Source: Synchiropus splendidus
Taxonomy: Eukaryota > Chordata > Actinopteri > Syngnathiformes > Callionymidae
DNA length: 64,000 nucleotides
Assembly (NCBI RefSeq): GCF_027744825.2
Contig: NC_071345.1
Coordinates: 5,043,501-5,107,500 of the forward strand
Direction of reading: 5' to 3'
Position 1 is the first letter of the stretch. Each line of letters starts with the position of its first letter. A program made the translations under genes and the position numbers. Shown in pieces: positions 1-12,415 of the stretch. A model generated the notes under the pieces. It was not told the DNA's origin and searched no databases. It saw only the letters and a list, made by a program, of their open reading frames with translations.

Positions 1-960
1 TGAGGAGACGGCAGCAGTGCAGAAGGCTAAATAGGGCATCACACATCACAGCAGTTTAAACGAAAGCTGACAGATCAGGTTGCTGAAAGTGGTGAGTCCA
101 CAAAAGCTAAATGTGGAAATGTGGATGAATAAATAAATGTGGTGGGTGTTTGGGCTTCTTACTGCATGGAAAGATCAAAAAATGTTTAGGCATTCGGGGA
201 GCACCTCTATGGCCCGAGACAATGAGCAGAACTTTTCAAATGACTTCAGACTACCTAATATTGTTGTAATAAAAGTGTAATAAAAACGATAATAAGCAAT
301 CACACAATTCAGGTTCCATAATGTACTGCAACAGCTGAAGCTGATGATGCCTCCAAGAACCAAATGTTCAAATCAAATTTTATTTATGCTGGATCCTTTT
401 TTTTTATCATTTTCCCTCTGTTTCTAGTGACACTTCCAACCTGTCAAGTTACAGGATGTTCTCCACCACGTCTGCAGATGATTTTGCCAACTGAGGATGC
501 TATTTCTCCACCAGTCCATGCATCTGTCCAATGGGACCCTTCCGCCTGGACACTCCAGGGAACCTTCAGAGCAAGGCATCCTCCCATACTGCACTGTAAT
601 TGACTCTTCTTACTTGAAGAAGTTTCCCCTCACTGACTTCCTGATCAGAGGTCCTTGACTATTTCAAAGAAGACACCATTCCATTTCCTGCTCTTCTTCC
701 AGAATTCATGGGAATTGTTGGAAGGGCAAGACCCCCAATTACTCGCCTGTTCTGTGAACTACGTTTTTTTCCACTTTTCACTTGAGAATTTTGAGGCTTC
801 TTTGTGGAGCAACAAGATCAACCAAGCAGCCGATATTCCAGCATCAGCTGAGCTCTTATCTGCATCTTCTCATAGCCACAAAAATAAAAGTGTCTGGTTT
901 TTTTTTATCATTGCTGACTCAATCTCCTCTTGACTGGTGGATGGCTGGTTCAACCTTTCT
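1..960. other. No gene seen; upstream sequence
   Basis: No coding exon, RNA gene or clear repeat is recognised here. Short stop-bounded frames exist on both strands, but none shows a protein family motif. The AT-rich stretch near 370-385 (tcaaattttatttatgctgg) looks like sequence often found in worn fish repeats, but it is too short to assign. Confidence 0.6.
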
Positions 961-1250
961 GTGTAGAGCTTGTATGTTCTCCCCATCTTAGACTTACACT
1001 TAGACTTTCTTTATTGTCATTGCACAAAAACATATCACTGCATTTTGGCAACGAAATTTCGGTCTGAGGCCTCCGGTTTCTAAAAACAAAAACTGTCCAG
1101 TAAATAAATATCAGATAAACACTAACAAAAAATAAATAAATAAATGTGGCACATTGGTTTCCTCCCAGAGTCTAAAACCATACAGATGTTTACTGAGTAT
1201 GGTTGATTGCCTCTGTGTGCTTCGTGATAGGCTGGTAACTATGGTCGAAG
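961..1250 (+). repeat. Old L2-type retroelement tail or SINE, split in two
   Basis: The left piece (961-987) reads like the widespread fish repeat segment around 'tttgcatgttctccccgtg'. The right piece (about 1166-1250) continues the same consensus with 'gtttcctcccagagtc' and 'gtgataggctggtaact'. The two halves are adjacent in the consensus as I recall it, but about 180 bases of other sequence separate them here. Family membership rests on recalled consensus, not a search. Confidence 0.6.
988..1165 (-). mobile_element. LINE or SINE 3-prime tail inserted into the older repeat
   Basis: On the minus strand this ends with the fish retroelement tail pattern 'caatgacaataaag' followed by short AAGTCTAAG repeats. 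The opposite strand shows cttagacttacacttagac at about 987-1005 and ttattgtcattgcac at about 1011-1025. The segment interrupts the older L2-like repeat at 961-1250. No reverse-transcriptase coding remains. Confidence 0.55.
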
Positions 1251-1940
1251 ATGAATGAATTAGAAAGTTAAAAGTCAGTAGAAGCCTATGGCAGGGCAGC
1301 CTCAGGTCACATGCTTGCCTGCACAACAGAATCCTCTCCCTCCTTCCCCCCATTCAATATCTGAATGCTCATTCTGTTAGCAGCAGAGTGAACCTCCTTC
1401 AGTGACTGATGGTGAAGTTTTAAACTCCAAATGTAGCTGCAGCGGCGCAGCTGGATCCGTGTTTATGACCGAGCAACTGCCAAATAGCGAGCTTGCTGCT
1501 TGAGTTGAAATAATTCATCACTCTCAGTTTAACAAACAGACTTATAAGGGAGATATTAGCGCTCAGACGGATGTGCCCAGCCAATGTTGACCACGCCATC
1601 TTGTATTTCCTCGTGTCATTTTACGCTCCATTAGGAGAGCTGATGTTCATTAAAGATGACTGGCCTTCAGCAGATGTCTCATCCCAAACTAATTACAACT
1701 TTTAGCAACCAACGCCCCCAAACCTCATTAAGTGTCGCGATGCTGAGGCAGAGGAAAGCGAAAAACCGAGGAGTCGCAGAATAGTAGCCCGCATGATTGA
1801 ACGTATTGTGAGAAAGAGAAATACTGGGGAGGTTAATGGATCCAAGTGGGTTCTTTTACTGCCACTTGCGCTGACGATGAATGAAGCCGAAAGAATAGTT
1901 ACCATCCAACAGTACAAGTGACAGTGTAGGTTGAGTGTCT
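1251..1940. other. No gene seen
   Basis: Nothing is recognised: no splice-bounded ORF of note, no RNA gene and no microsatellite. Confidence 0.6.
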
Positions 1941-2093
1941 GTAGCATGATGAAACCATGCCTTGATTTTCAGAGCTCGGAAGGTGGCGCTCTTTGTTTGT
2001 AAAATGCAGCGAGGGTTCCTTGAAACAGCTGTTTGAAGGCAAAGATTTTACAGCGGAGACTGCCGTCTAGAGAGACACTGCTTCATGATGCCA
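1941..2093. mobile_element. Palindromic MITE-like element, copy 1
   Basis: The arms read gcatgatgaaacca on the left and cactgcttcatgatgcc on the right, and so are inverted. Inside lie 'ttttcagagctcgg', 'ggtggcgctct' and 'actgccgtctag', which recur in the copies at 3930, 12205, 14096, 41190 and 41321. It is the most diverged copy. It has no coding capacity and is probably a nonautonomous DNA transposon; the superfamily is not determined. Confidence 0.6.
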
Positions 2094-2107
2094 CACCCGC
2101 CCATAGA

Positions 2108-2160
2108 ATATGTGTCAAACTTGAAGCCCGGGGGCCAAATCTGGCCTGCACAGCCAATCT
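2108..2160 (+). mobile_element. Terminal fragment of a hAT-like repeat
   Basis: The sequence 'gtgtcaaacttgaagcccg' followed by 'gggggccaaatctggcctg' matches the end of a very common fish repeat recalled as gtgtcaaactcaaggcccg. Similar fragments in the opposite orientation lie at 15911, 36750 and 53365. The hAT assignment is from memory. Confidence 0.6.
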
Positions 2161-3929
2161 GCTTCAGCCAACAGAAGGTTGCTTCAAAACTAAAGTTGGC
2201 TACCCGCTGTAAGGAGGTCCCATTGTTCAGGCCAAGCTCGGACACTTGAGTAGCGATGTCATTTACACAATAAGTACTGGAACTATCAAGGGGACTCGCT
2301 GAACACGAACCATTTGAAGACTCACCACACTCACTGGTGAAGAAGGTGTCGCTGCCTGAACTCTTTCCTGTTTTCACCTTCTGTGTATGTGTTGTGCGAG
2401 CAACTTCCGGAGCACTACCGCCGGTTGCTGCCCCGTTGGTTCACTAACGCTAACAAGGTTAAAATAGTGAAGCGATCATATAAAACTATCGGAAGTCTGC
2501 GCTCTCCTCCGTGCCTTTCTAGATCAGCATCCCCATAAATACACTCAAGTTTGTGTCGTGACCAAAGATTTCCACAAGATGACTAAATCCACCATGTAGC
2601 CTGATACACGGATGAGTCAAGAGCTTTATCATTGTGTCGTCGTGAACCAAATCGGCTTGTGTCAAAACGTTTCCCTCCGCAGCCTCCCTCCTTCCTCATG
2701 CACAGATGTTATATCACTCTTGGCACTAATGATACGCTGTGGCCACATTCTGCATGCCATCGCTAACAAACAAGACATAACTTTCCTTGTGGGTCAGCGA
2801 TGCATGATTCCATCTCGCTGTCTCTCTGCGCGCCTGTCGTGCGTCTGACCCACTTTTTCCAGCCGGCACAAAAGATGGTTAACATCTGTCAGCCTGTGCA
2901 AACAAGTTGCTTAGTGCCTTTCTGATATTCCTCGGCTCATTTGGAAGGAATGAGTGACCTTTAGCATGTGTCACTTTTTGTTCTAGGCATGTTTGATGGT
3001 GAGTAAACCTTCAACCACCATGTTGGTAGTCGGCCTACTTTTGCTAAGTGAGCATATGTAAATGCGAGGCTCCCAATTCAACATTAAAATTCGCGAAACA
3101 CACTGCCAAGTGTTGATATATTAACGCCGCTTGGATGCAATTTAAGATGCTTTCATTCCAATTATAGTTCATGAATATTTTCTGCATGACTATAACCTTT
3201 GTAACATGAGCAAACTCAGACAGTATTTGGATATAATGCCAGAGTAAAATCAATCATGCTGGATCCATGAACCCTCTCTGGACACACATTGCTTTCTCTC
3301 TTTATCTTCCTCCCTGAAACAACTGACTGGGAGCAAAGTAGACCGTCTCAGTTGCATGAAAGAGCAGATAATGGTCCATTCCAATCATTTTTGGCTTCCT
3401 TTTATTTGTTCACATCAACATCAAAGCTTGTTTTCTCCAGTGGGGAGCAGGGTTTAAGTCTTTGACTGATCTGCTTCGCTGCCCTGATGTTGTCCATCCC
3501 TGAACGCATGTGCTACAAACACACGCATTTAGACAAGTGGAAACCCACTTACAAACCCCCGCCAAAAGAGACATGCAGCGGGGGAAAAAACAGTACAAAA
3601 GTGGCAATAATGGTGACAGCAAAACATTTTTTAAACAGAACTGTAAACTGAGGAATTCAATTAAATTAGAAAAATAATAATAAATAAAATCCTGTTGTGT
3701 CTTTGACGGCAGAAATGAGAAATTGTGTCTGGGCTTTCTCCTGTAGATGACGTCACATTCTGCAATAATAATACAATTTGAGAGCGCTTCCTACTTCACA
3801 GAAAATAGTTTAGTTGAAAAAAACTACAACAAAGTTTCTGACTATGTGTCTATTTCTGCTTTTTGTCATCGCACAAAAATCAGAATCCTCTTTTCAATAG
3901 AATTTTCACATCAGTGAAAGTGACTTAGA
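2161..3929. other. No gene seen
   Basis: No exon, RNA gene or repeat is recognised. The short ORFs here lack family motifs and splice support. Confidence 0.6.
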
Positions 3930-4274
3930 CGAGGTATGGGTAGATGAGGCATCATGAAACAGTATTGTAGGGTTGAAGAAACAGTGTCCTTTACCTGCAT
4001 GTGTCTCTTTGTATTGGTATTGCTGTTCACCAATATATCCAACAGGCGAGCAGCCCAGAGTCACGTTTATGATGACAAACTCCATAACAAACATGGCGAC
4101 TGTGGAAGAAGTTTTGAGTCCATATTTAGATGTGTATCGCTGAGCATAAATGAGCCTTTACGCGTTCAAGTCCACAATTTTCAGCAGACATTGTCATCTG
4201 GTGGCCTCTGAAAATCAGGACACTGTTTCATGAAACCCTTCAAAACTGTGTCATGAAACCTCATCTATCCCTCA
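3930..4274. mobile_element. Palindromic MITE-like element, copy 2
   Basis: The left arm begins about 3933 (ggtatgggtagatgaggc, then atcatgaaacagt). The right arm ends with 'gtcatgaaacctcatctat' near 4265 and matches the left arm when reversed, giving about 30 bases of terminal inverted repeat. A degenerate CTCF-like sequence lies at 4191-4204 on the minus strand. The middle is longer than in other copies, and the right arm motif 'tttcatgaaaccc' is partly duplicated. Confidence 0.7.
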
Positions 4275-6007
4275 CTCATTTCCAGGCAGGCAGAATTTGT
4301 CTATTTCTCACCAAAATAGATCAATAGCAAGCAATAACACACAGCGTGACGCAAGGTTTACGAGGCGTGTTCAACCAGCTTGGTCATGGAAGGCAATGGA
4401 GAAGCACATGGAAATTTTGTGAAATATTACTGAATCAGTGATTCTCTGATTTCGGAAATATATAATCTCTCAGTCGAGAAAAGAGCTGCTGCTCAGAAAG
4501 GTCAGCCTGAGTCATGACAAATCGTTCTCCTCTCTGCATGTAATGGAGTTGTATCAGTTTGTATTTCTGGGTAAATCGCTCCCTAATATATTCGCTCGTC
4601 ACTCCAACAGAACATATTGGAATTGGAAAATGTGTTTTCTTCATTAGGAATCAGATCGTTCTCTCTTCCAGAGCAGCTTCCCAACAAACATCTATCATAT
4701 CACTGAGGTTGCTGCGGAATTTGTGATCGCCAAAAAAAGGCATTGATGGGGGAAAAAGCCACAGTGGATATTACCCCCCTGCAGATCAGCCCTCATCATC
4801 CGCACTCAACTATTAAGCAGGAGGTTTTACTGTAGACAGAATCTTTTCTGATGTGTTCCCAGACTGCTATGAATAGATTTGAGTGAGCTTCTTAACAGCA
4901 AAAGATCTTTATATTGCTTCGTCTGACAGCCACTGACTGATGTGAATATGGAAAAGTCATGAGCTGGAAAGAGTGTAACGTCACTATGGCAACAGCGAGC
5001 CATGTCACCAGCCGTCTTGTATTAGCAGCAGCATTTTAGAGTTATGTGGCAGCCAGGCCAGGCAAAAAAAGTCCAATTAATTTTTCCAGAGTCTGACAGA
5101 CTGAATGCAGGCTACGCTTACGAGGCTGTCAATTCTGGTGACTTCATTCTATACTCTGACAGCATTACTACAGGTAAACAGTGAGTTCACCAGCACAGCC
5201 TGCAGAGGATGTTGACTGTAAGGTGCATTTTAATGATGAGAGCCAAAAAGAAGCGTTTCCCTGGCAATGATGTGCAAACTCATCACAGTCAGGCACCATT
5301 CAGGAGTGAAGGAACCAAAAAAAGCTGTTGCTGAAATGAAAAAAAAGAAAGAGAGAATTCCCAAGGAACACGATTTAGAGGTTGCAACACATCCTTACTC
5401 CCATGGCGTAATATATTGATGTTGCAAAGTTGACTTTTCTGTCCTCTGCCCTTCGCCCTTTTGCATTGCGTGTTGAAGCATTATCTTTTCAATTGAAGCA
5501 CATGTTCCGCCTTTCGCGACATACCCTGACGCCATGAGCAGAGGTCGGGGTTGGGAAAGCTGTAGGATGGCGCTCCATTTGTTCTACATCTGACCCTTAC
5601 CCTAACCCCTGTGCTCACGATGAACGTTCCACATTGAAACACCGGACATTGGTGCCAACATATGAGCCCTGTTCCCTCTACTATATTTCGCCATGGGACT
5701 GAAAACGGCTTAAAACATATCAGGGCCACTGTTTTGGACCTCTCTCGCTCTCTCTTTTGGTCGTGACCAAACAAAGCAACAACATTACAGATACAAGGGA
5801 CCAACCTCCACAAGGTGTCTGGACTCCCTCAAAGCAGAAAATCTGCTCCCTGATATTCCAACGATTTGGGGCAAAAGACTTCAAGAAGTTGAGATCACCT
5901 CACCCAAGATCGGCTCATGACCAAGACTTAGAAAGGGCGTGACAGAGTCAAAACCAAGACAGACGGCGGACAAGACCTTGTCAAGGTGGACACCACATAA
6001 CAATTTT
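4275..6007. other. No gene seen; one near X-box
   Basis: No coding exon is recognised. A near-perfect X-box, one base off consensus, lies at 4980-4993 (gtcactatggcaac). The short ORFs at 5481-5942 lack family motifs. Confidence 0.55.
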
Positions 6008-6070
6008 GAACCTCCATCCTCATCCGCTTATCCATTGCTGGGTTGTGGGGTCAGCAGCTTCTTAAGATGA
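6008..6070 (-). mobile_element. Short LINE tail fragment
   Basis: The + strand reads 'cctcatccgcttatcc' then 'tgtggggtcagcagctt'. This is the reverse complement of the common fish LINE ending (gctgctgcccccgcgaccc, then a tail with ggataagcgga). A better-preserved copy of the same ending is at 29639-29797. Confidence 0.5.
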
Positions 6071-7184
6071 GATAAGTGAGATGAACTTGCTATTATGGCA
6101 TGAAAGCTTCGAACAGCTCCTTCATCCTGAACCTGACCCCAACCACAGATTCCTGAACAGGGACAACAGCCCTACTTCGTAGTACATGAATGATTATGGA
6201 CAGATTTTTCAGCTCTACCTTCAGAAAACTCGCTCTCGCACAGAAGTCTCAGTGACATAAGATCAATCCCCGATCGGAGAAAGGAACCGCCTTCTCTTTG
6301 TTGTCTTTACAAGTCAATCTCCATCGCTCTCTCTTAATAGGCCACTAATCTCTTCACTACTGTATTATCTTTCTTCTTCACCCTTGCTTCATCCTTTCCG
6401 TCTGAATATCCGTCCTATCTCCGACTCCATCCCTCACGCCACCGTGTTCCCTCGGCCTGTTGTCTGAGTGCCCCCATCCTGACATTGCTCCTAATTACTT
6501 AACACACAGGGGCCATTAGTGCGGACCTCCAGCTGACGCCTGTCCCTTTATCCATTCACCTCCTCCATTGCTATCTCTCCATCTCTGCCCTCCTTTTTCT
6601 CTTCTGTCCTCGGTCAAAAGTGGCTTTGTGCCGGACCCGTTGGGCGAACAAAGGCATCGAGCGGCAGCAGCGCTCAGAAAGGTCACAGTGATGTACGGCC
6701 CTCGGCGCACCCGCCGGGGTCACGCTTGTCTCAATGGGGACGCACTTAACGCTCATGCAGCCAAAAGCATTAAGGCATTTTGAAGAAAATGAATGTTGTC
6801 TTGGCTCTTCTTGAAGGAGGGAATACCACTTTATCCTTTCTTTTCACATCACTGCCAAGGATGCAGCCAAAAAAAAAAGCAAAACTGTCGACTCAAATTG
6901 CCAAATATACTCTCCATACTCATGAAACACTTGTAAAGGTTAGCAAATAAGACTGAAACACATAATGAAATGTCATCCAGAAATGACATTCCGTCAGTGC
7001 TTTTGAAGGCATGATGAATGAATTGCATTTTGTTGCTGCAAATTCCTATTAAATGTTAGATAAAATAATAAATAGTAAATAACCATCTCTCTGGTGCAAT
7101 AACCTATTTTAATCTAGTTTAATTTTAACATTTTTTTATTTTTATTTTTAGGTTATTAGTATTATTATTTTATTATATTAATTT
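6071..7184. other. No gene seen
   Basis: Pyrimidine-rich sequence runs from 6290 to 6620 and an AT-rich block from 7040 to 7184. No exon with protein similarity was seen. Confidence 0.55.
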
Positions 7185-7312
7185 ATTCTCTGTGTGATGC
7201 TCTTCCTGACCGCATGCACTTTGTTGCCTCTATTGCTGCTGGAAATGTAAATTTCCTGGAGGGAGTCATCCCTTAGTCTGTCTAAGTCTAAGTCTCTCTA
7301 AGTCTAAAACTA
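7185..7312 (+). mobile_element. Retroelement 3-prime tail with short tandem repeats
   Basis: The sequence runs 'gctgctggaaatgtaaattt', then 'cctggagggagtcatccc', and ends in repeats of about six bases (tctaagtctaagtctc). This resembles fish LINE/SINE tails, which end in a short tandem repeat. No coding sequence remains. Confidence 0.45.
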
Positions 7313-8855
7313 TTTTCTGACGTGAGGCTAAACATCATAAAGAGCATCACATTAAATGTCTAATAAATATACATTACAGTTCATGCAACTCATAATGCTA
7401 TAATGCCTGTAAAAGATGAGCAGAGAAATGATTGGTTTTACGTTACTTTTCAAAAAGGTCAAAAGATACAAGCAAGCGTGTTGTGTCAAAGAAACACCGA
7501 TTTCTTAAGTCTGACTTTCCTCTGATATTACGAAAGCCTGTTTTCTATGAAATTGTACCTGTGTAGGAGGCTGGCTGTTCAAAGCCGGCGCATTCATTGT
7601 CCTTTCCCTCCTGAATGGCCCTCTGTGTTGAGTGATATTTGTGTTAGGCTGTACAACTTGTATCAGAGCTCTGGAGGGCTTGGAAAATTGAATCCCATTA
7701 GTCTTCTATTCAGCTTATGTCCCGGCTTGTGTGTACACGCCTCTATCTGAGTGTGGAGATTTGCCCCTTGATGGCACAGCCTCTCCACTGCAAGCCTGTC
7801 AGACCAGCCAGCAACACTCAAGTTGGATGGGTTGCATTGCCTTACATTGTGCGGTTGCCTGGAAATGATACGGCACGCGCCACACCGGAGACCCCCTCCC
7901 CCCCTTATTCATCAGGCTTCTGTTTTCCATCCATTTGCCAGTCAACACTGCAGCTCCTGGTCATTACACCTCAGATTTATGCCACCGGCTGATGTTTCAT
8001 AGCTTTATAACGGAAGATGAAAGTGGAGCTCAATGGCAGGAAAGAGAGCCTTCCTGATGCGGAGAATAGCGAGACCCCAAGAATGGATTTCTCAAAAGAA
8101 AAAAGCTCATAAATCTAGTCATATCCCAGACTCACTTCATCCATAAATGGAACCGGACGGTTCCTCAGGATGAGGAAAAGGGAAAATAAAATTGGCGAGG
8201 CTGGCATCAGCCACACTAAGAGGCTAAACCAGGATTGACACTCCACCCCCTACGGTGTACACTTGTACACACAACACACGCAGGCACTCATCTGAGCTCA
8301 ACTCCCCATTTATCAAGTGTAAATGGCAGATGGAAGGCTTTCTGAAACACAAATCCAACATACATTTGAATTGGTGCAAGGAAAAAGTGGTAGTCACCCG
8401 CTGACTGAAATCTTACTCTATAAACCATAGATGGCGTGGCAGAGTGGGCCCCAAAATGGTGGACTGATGCCAGGACCAATGCCATTCTGAAACTCACTAC
8501 AACTGTAGTAACTGTACAACCATTGCAACACGGTTAAGGTTCAAGCTTGAGGTTGGTGCAAATCTGTGGTCCCCAAACTGCCCCCTTCTGTGGTTAACGC
8601 TAAAAATCCTGTGGAAATATCAGCGCAAATATGATCAGTCAGGCTCGCACTCCAACAAGCTTGTCCCACTACCGAAGACCTGAGCCAAACTCTCACTTTC
8701 ACATCATACCAAAGACTATCCCCTTAATAGCATCCTTCTTCAAACCTTCCCGCTGTCTGTTTAGGTCAAGGACCAAGAGACGCGCTCATTCATCAATAGC
8801 CCAAAAGTGTAAAGCACGTATTGGCCTTGACATGGTTAGTCAACAATCTCCTTCT
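7313..8855. other. No gene seen
   Basis: No exon or repeat is recognised. The block at about 7600-8000 is less AT-rich and has no simple repeats, so it could be a conserved noncoding element. One sequence alone cannot show that. Confidence 0.5.
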
Positions 8856-8857
8856 CA

Positions 8858-8880
8858 GACACACACACACACACACACAT
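8858..8880. repeat. (CA)n microsatellite
   Basis: A CA dinucleotide run of about ten units ends in atata. Confidence 0.95.
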
Positions 8881-9216
8881 ATAGAGTCTTGCGAGACAGC
8901 TATCACATCACTTCTCTGCGCTGCCATAAGCCCGTTGGTTTTAGTTATTGTTTGTCTGCGGGCAGTGGGGCGCCTTTTTATAAACACACACATGAACACA
9001 CACATATACTCAGGCGTTCCAAATTGTTCGATTAAGTGGGTCATCCTCTCCTTCAGTCTCTTGAAAGAGAAAAGAGGGTTTTTTTTCTTCCCTTTTTTGT
9101 GCAGCTCTAGCCGGAAGGCAATCGCACCCTTCCATGGTTTTTGGCTGCACCTTTTAAGAGTATTTATGGAAATGACAGTACAGAACTCTGGAGGGCTGCA
9201 TGCTGCTTAGTTGCTT
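8881..9216. other. No gene seen
   Basis: Nothing is recognised apart from short CA-rich stretches near 8983-9006. Confidence 0.55.
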
Positions 9217-9257
9217 AATGTGTGTGCATGTGTGTGTGTGTGTGTGTGTGTGTGTGA
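9217..9257. repeat. (TG)n microsatellite
   Basis: A TG dinucleotide run is broken once by 'ca' near its start. Confidence 0.95.
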
Positions 9258-10770
9258 GCAGGGTGGGATTTGAAGGCTCACTCGTGAGCATCAGTTGGTG
9301 CACTTGTTTAATGAAAGTACATCCATGTATCAAGAGTGTCTGTTGTGCGGTGCTGAATTATCCATTTGTCTGTGGGGCGGCTGTTCTGCTGCGCACCAGT
9401 TGTATCAGCGACTCGCTGGTGGAGTGAACGACCTGTCACAGCAATGAAAGCCAAATACTTTAGTCCACTTTCCCTGTCAGATGGGGACTTGGGTGGGAGA
9501 AAAGGGAGGGCTGGAGGCGAGAGACGTGCTCATTTCTTCGGCCACGTTTCTGACAGTGGATTCAGAGTTTGCTTCTTATCATGAAGAATTTGAACAGATT
9601 GTGTCCTGGAAGCCAAATACAGCCACTGGCAGACAGTGTGGAGAACATCCTTAAACATTTTCCCACGCATGTCAGCGCCCTTCAAACTTTATCCCATTGA
9701 TGGCTTTTGCGCATACTTTGCTCTTGTTGATCATTTCATGGTGTGTTTTTACATATATTTCAGGTGATTGATCTGTATTTTTTTCTTTTTTCATGGTGTT
9801 TGTTGGTTTGTAAATAAGCCTGGTTTGGTTGGTCAGAAAACAAGAGCAACCCTAAACCAGCCACATTAAATCCTGCGATTGTTCTGTGGGGCTGTAGGAG
9901 AAAAAACAGTCAAAATTCTATTTAACTTGTGTCGCGGAAAAATGAGAAAAAATAAGAAACAAAGTTTAAACAGCTTTATATGCTTAATATATTTTTACCA
10001 TTTTACACACATTTCATTGAAGGGTTCTCAATATAAATAAATTATAAATATAAACTTTTATTTTACTTGTTAAAAGAACATTTTCGTATGACTATTAACT
10101 GCAATGTAGCAAGAAAAACAGATAGAGACCAAAAAAGTACCTGGTGAAATGAAGCTTCGTTTCTTTTGTAGTTTTTCTGTGACCTCATGAGGACCACATG
10201 AAAAGAGAGAAAGGGCCAAATGTCGCCCCGAGGCCACACTTTGTCCATGACTGTGTGTTGGTAGGGGATCCTACTTCGACTGGCTTCTTTGGCTTGTCAT
10301 TGTTAAACACCAGAAGAGTCGCTGCTGACTCGGGTCGCCTCAAATTCACATCATATCACACCCTCTGAATTTAATCCACTCTGGTGCAGAGCTACTACCA
10401 GTCCTTGGACAATTTGCAGCAGCTGCTGTTTTGTTGTTCTCCAAAATTGTGTCAGTCGGTAGGTGTATGCAAATTCAAGAGTTTTCATCTCGTGCCAATA
10501 AAGTAATGAACAAAAGTTCATTATGCGCCAGCTAAATAAAGCCGTTCAATAATAATGAACCAAAGAAACTTTTGTAAAAGTATGTGGGTACGTAGAAGGA
10601 GTGGGAGGTGTTAACATGCTACATAAGTCGCACATGAATATGGCTATTGTGTCTGCTATCTGGGCATGAAGTTGCCTGCACACCTACTGTATGGAGCGGA
10701 TGTTCACGCTGCTGCCGGAAGGTTGACTGAGAAGCTGAGTGTGAAGGGCACCGCACCTCAGGAGGAAAGG
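9258..10770. other. No gene seen
   Basis: No splice-bounded or family-like ORF was seen. An AT-rich block lies at about 9950-10085. Confidence 0.55.
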
Positions 10771-10773
10771 CAC

Positions 10774-10806
<33 letters not shown>
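10771..10806. repeat. (CA)n microsatellite
   Basis: A near-perfect CA run of about 17 units. Confidence 0.95.
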
Positions 10807-10808
<2 letters not shown>

Positions 10809-12204
10809 CCTCTCCTTTCTTTTCCTCACCCTCTTCGATGACTCATCCCACCCAGGGACAGGGAGTGAGGGAGGAAACAGAGAGAGGAGTGGGGATGAGT
10901 GGAAGAGACAACAGCAGTGAGGAGAAAAGTGCTTGTTTGGAGCTTCACATAGAAGAGGCGCTGTATTAAGTATTTTCTTACTGACCTTTTATTTCACTGC
11001 CTTGCTAATCCAATTGAATGAAAGTAATTCCCTGCAGTTTTTTCCCAGCAAGCACGCTATAAGGTTCTCCACTGTCCCTCATGGAGTCTGCGGATGATTC
11101 TCTCCCCATTATCTTTTAGGGCATTTTTTTTTTCTTTCTCCGCTACCAACAGCAGAATCCCTTCTAACCATTTCAGCTCAGCTTTTTTTTTTTTTTCTTC
11201 CCCCGTCTGCCAAGCTGTGCTCATTTGATGATATCTGCGAGGAAGATCTCAAACTTCTTGCTCTGTATCACTGTGCATCACTGACTGATGCTTGACTCTG
11301 CCTCTAAATCCCACAGCCTCTTATGTCTTTATCTTCTGGCGTAAGGGTATTTGTAGAAGACGATGGACTCCTGAGGAAGCACGGACGCTGTCACTAGAGG
11401 TGATTATGGCGCAATGATGGAGGTACACTATTGAGCTGGCGCTACGGCAGTGGAGAGGTTGTACTGCTGACGGCTGCAGACAAAGTTGAACGGTCAGGTC
11501 CCCAGCGTCGGCGCAGCTACGCGCTGCATGTGCCCCACTGCACCATTATTCTCTTTAATCCGTGCACATGCTGTTGGGAAACCGTCCCCATCTGCATCTT
11601 CGAAACTACACCCTGCTACTTCTGAGGAAAGGGTCTCAAGATGCTTCCAGGATGCGATGCAAGCTTTCAATCTGGACCTGGATCAGCCTCCAGGTAGTTT
11701 GGGAAACAATGGCCCCTTTTCATGGGTGGAAACAGTGGCTCTACACATAGTCTGTCATAGTCTGTCCCTCTGACCTGGTCACATTGCTTGACTGCAATGA
11801 ACGGAGCCCAATGGTACTGCAGCACGTGTCCTCCCAGCGAGTGGTTGTGAAGGCTTTCTCACCTTCAACACTGAAGACTTCAAACAATGTTTGGTTGGAG
11901 ACAACTGACTCAACCTGTGTGCTCACCTGCTGTAGATTAGCAAGATTGAGTGAAGTTGAAGTGGTTTGACAGCATGAAATGTTGAGTCTCAGTTTTACGT
12001 AGGGCGCACAAAAATTGTTGGCCAAAAAAAAAAAAAAAACGACGAAAACTGAAACGCAAATTTTGCGAATTGCTGCTACCATTACAGTGTATATCACTAT
12101 TACAAAATCTGGACAATAAAAGAATGAATAAAATTCAAATGAAACACTTTGTTGTCAAAGATTCACAAGAAGTGTCGATGATCTAAATGAGTCTTAGTCA
12201 AATG
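10807..12204. other. No gene seen
   Basis: Poly-T tracts lie near 11126 and 11184, and a poly-A tract of about 16 bases lies near 12026. Overlapping short ORFs occur at 11431-12097 in several frames with no family motif. I regard the region as noncoding. Confidence 0.5.
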
Positions 12205-12276
12205 TAGTGCTGGGTCGATGAGGTATCATGAAACAGTGTTAGAGGACTGACGAAACAGTCTCGCAATTTTCAGAGG

Positions 12277-12290
12277 CCACTAGATGGCGC
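12277..12290 (+). promoter_or_regulatory. CTCF-like motif in MITE copy 3, left arm
   Basis: CCACTAGATGGCGC fits CCASYAGRKGGCRS at all 14 positions, and the flanks GG before and TC after also fit the 19-base form. Occupancy is not shown. Confidence 0.5.
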
Positions 12291-12359
12291 TCTTGGTTTT
12301 GAAATTCTATGAGGTCTCATTGAATTATTTGTTCGAGTCCAAACATTTTACAGCAGACA

Positions 12360-12373
12360 GTGCCCTCTGGTGG
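12360..12373 (-). promoter_or_regulatory. CTCF-like motif in MITE copy 3, right arm
   Basis: On the minus strand this reads CCACCAGAGGGCAC, a full match to CCASYAGRKGGCRS. It lies 83 bases from the + strand motif in the other arm of the same element. Confidence 0.5.
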
Positions 12374-12415
12374 CTTCTGAAAATCAGGACACTGTTTCAT
12401 GAAACTTCGTCTCCT

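Larger units (their letters stand above)
12205..12415. mobile_element. Palindromic MITE-like element, copy 3, with two CTCF-like sites
   Basis: The left end is tagtgctgggtcgatgagg and the right arm contains 'ggacactgtttcatgaaac'. Inner arms 'ttttcagaggccactagatg' and 'tggtggcttctgaaaatc' are inverted copies of each other. Both hold perfect matches to the CTCF core CCASYAGRKGGCRS: 12277-12290 on + and 12360-12373 on -, pointing toward each other. There is no coding capacity. No clear target-site duplication was found. Confidence 0.75.
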
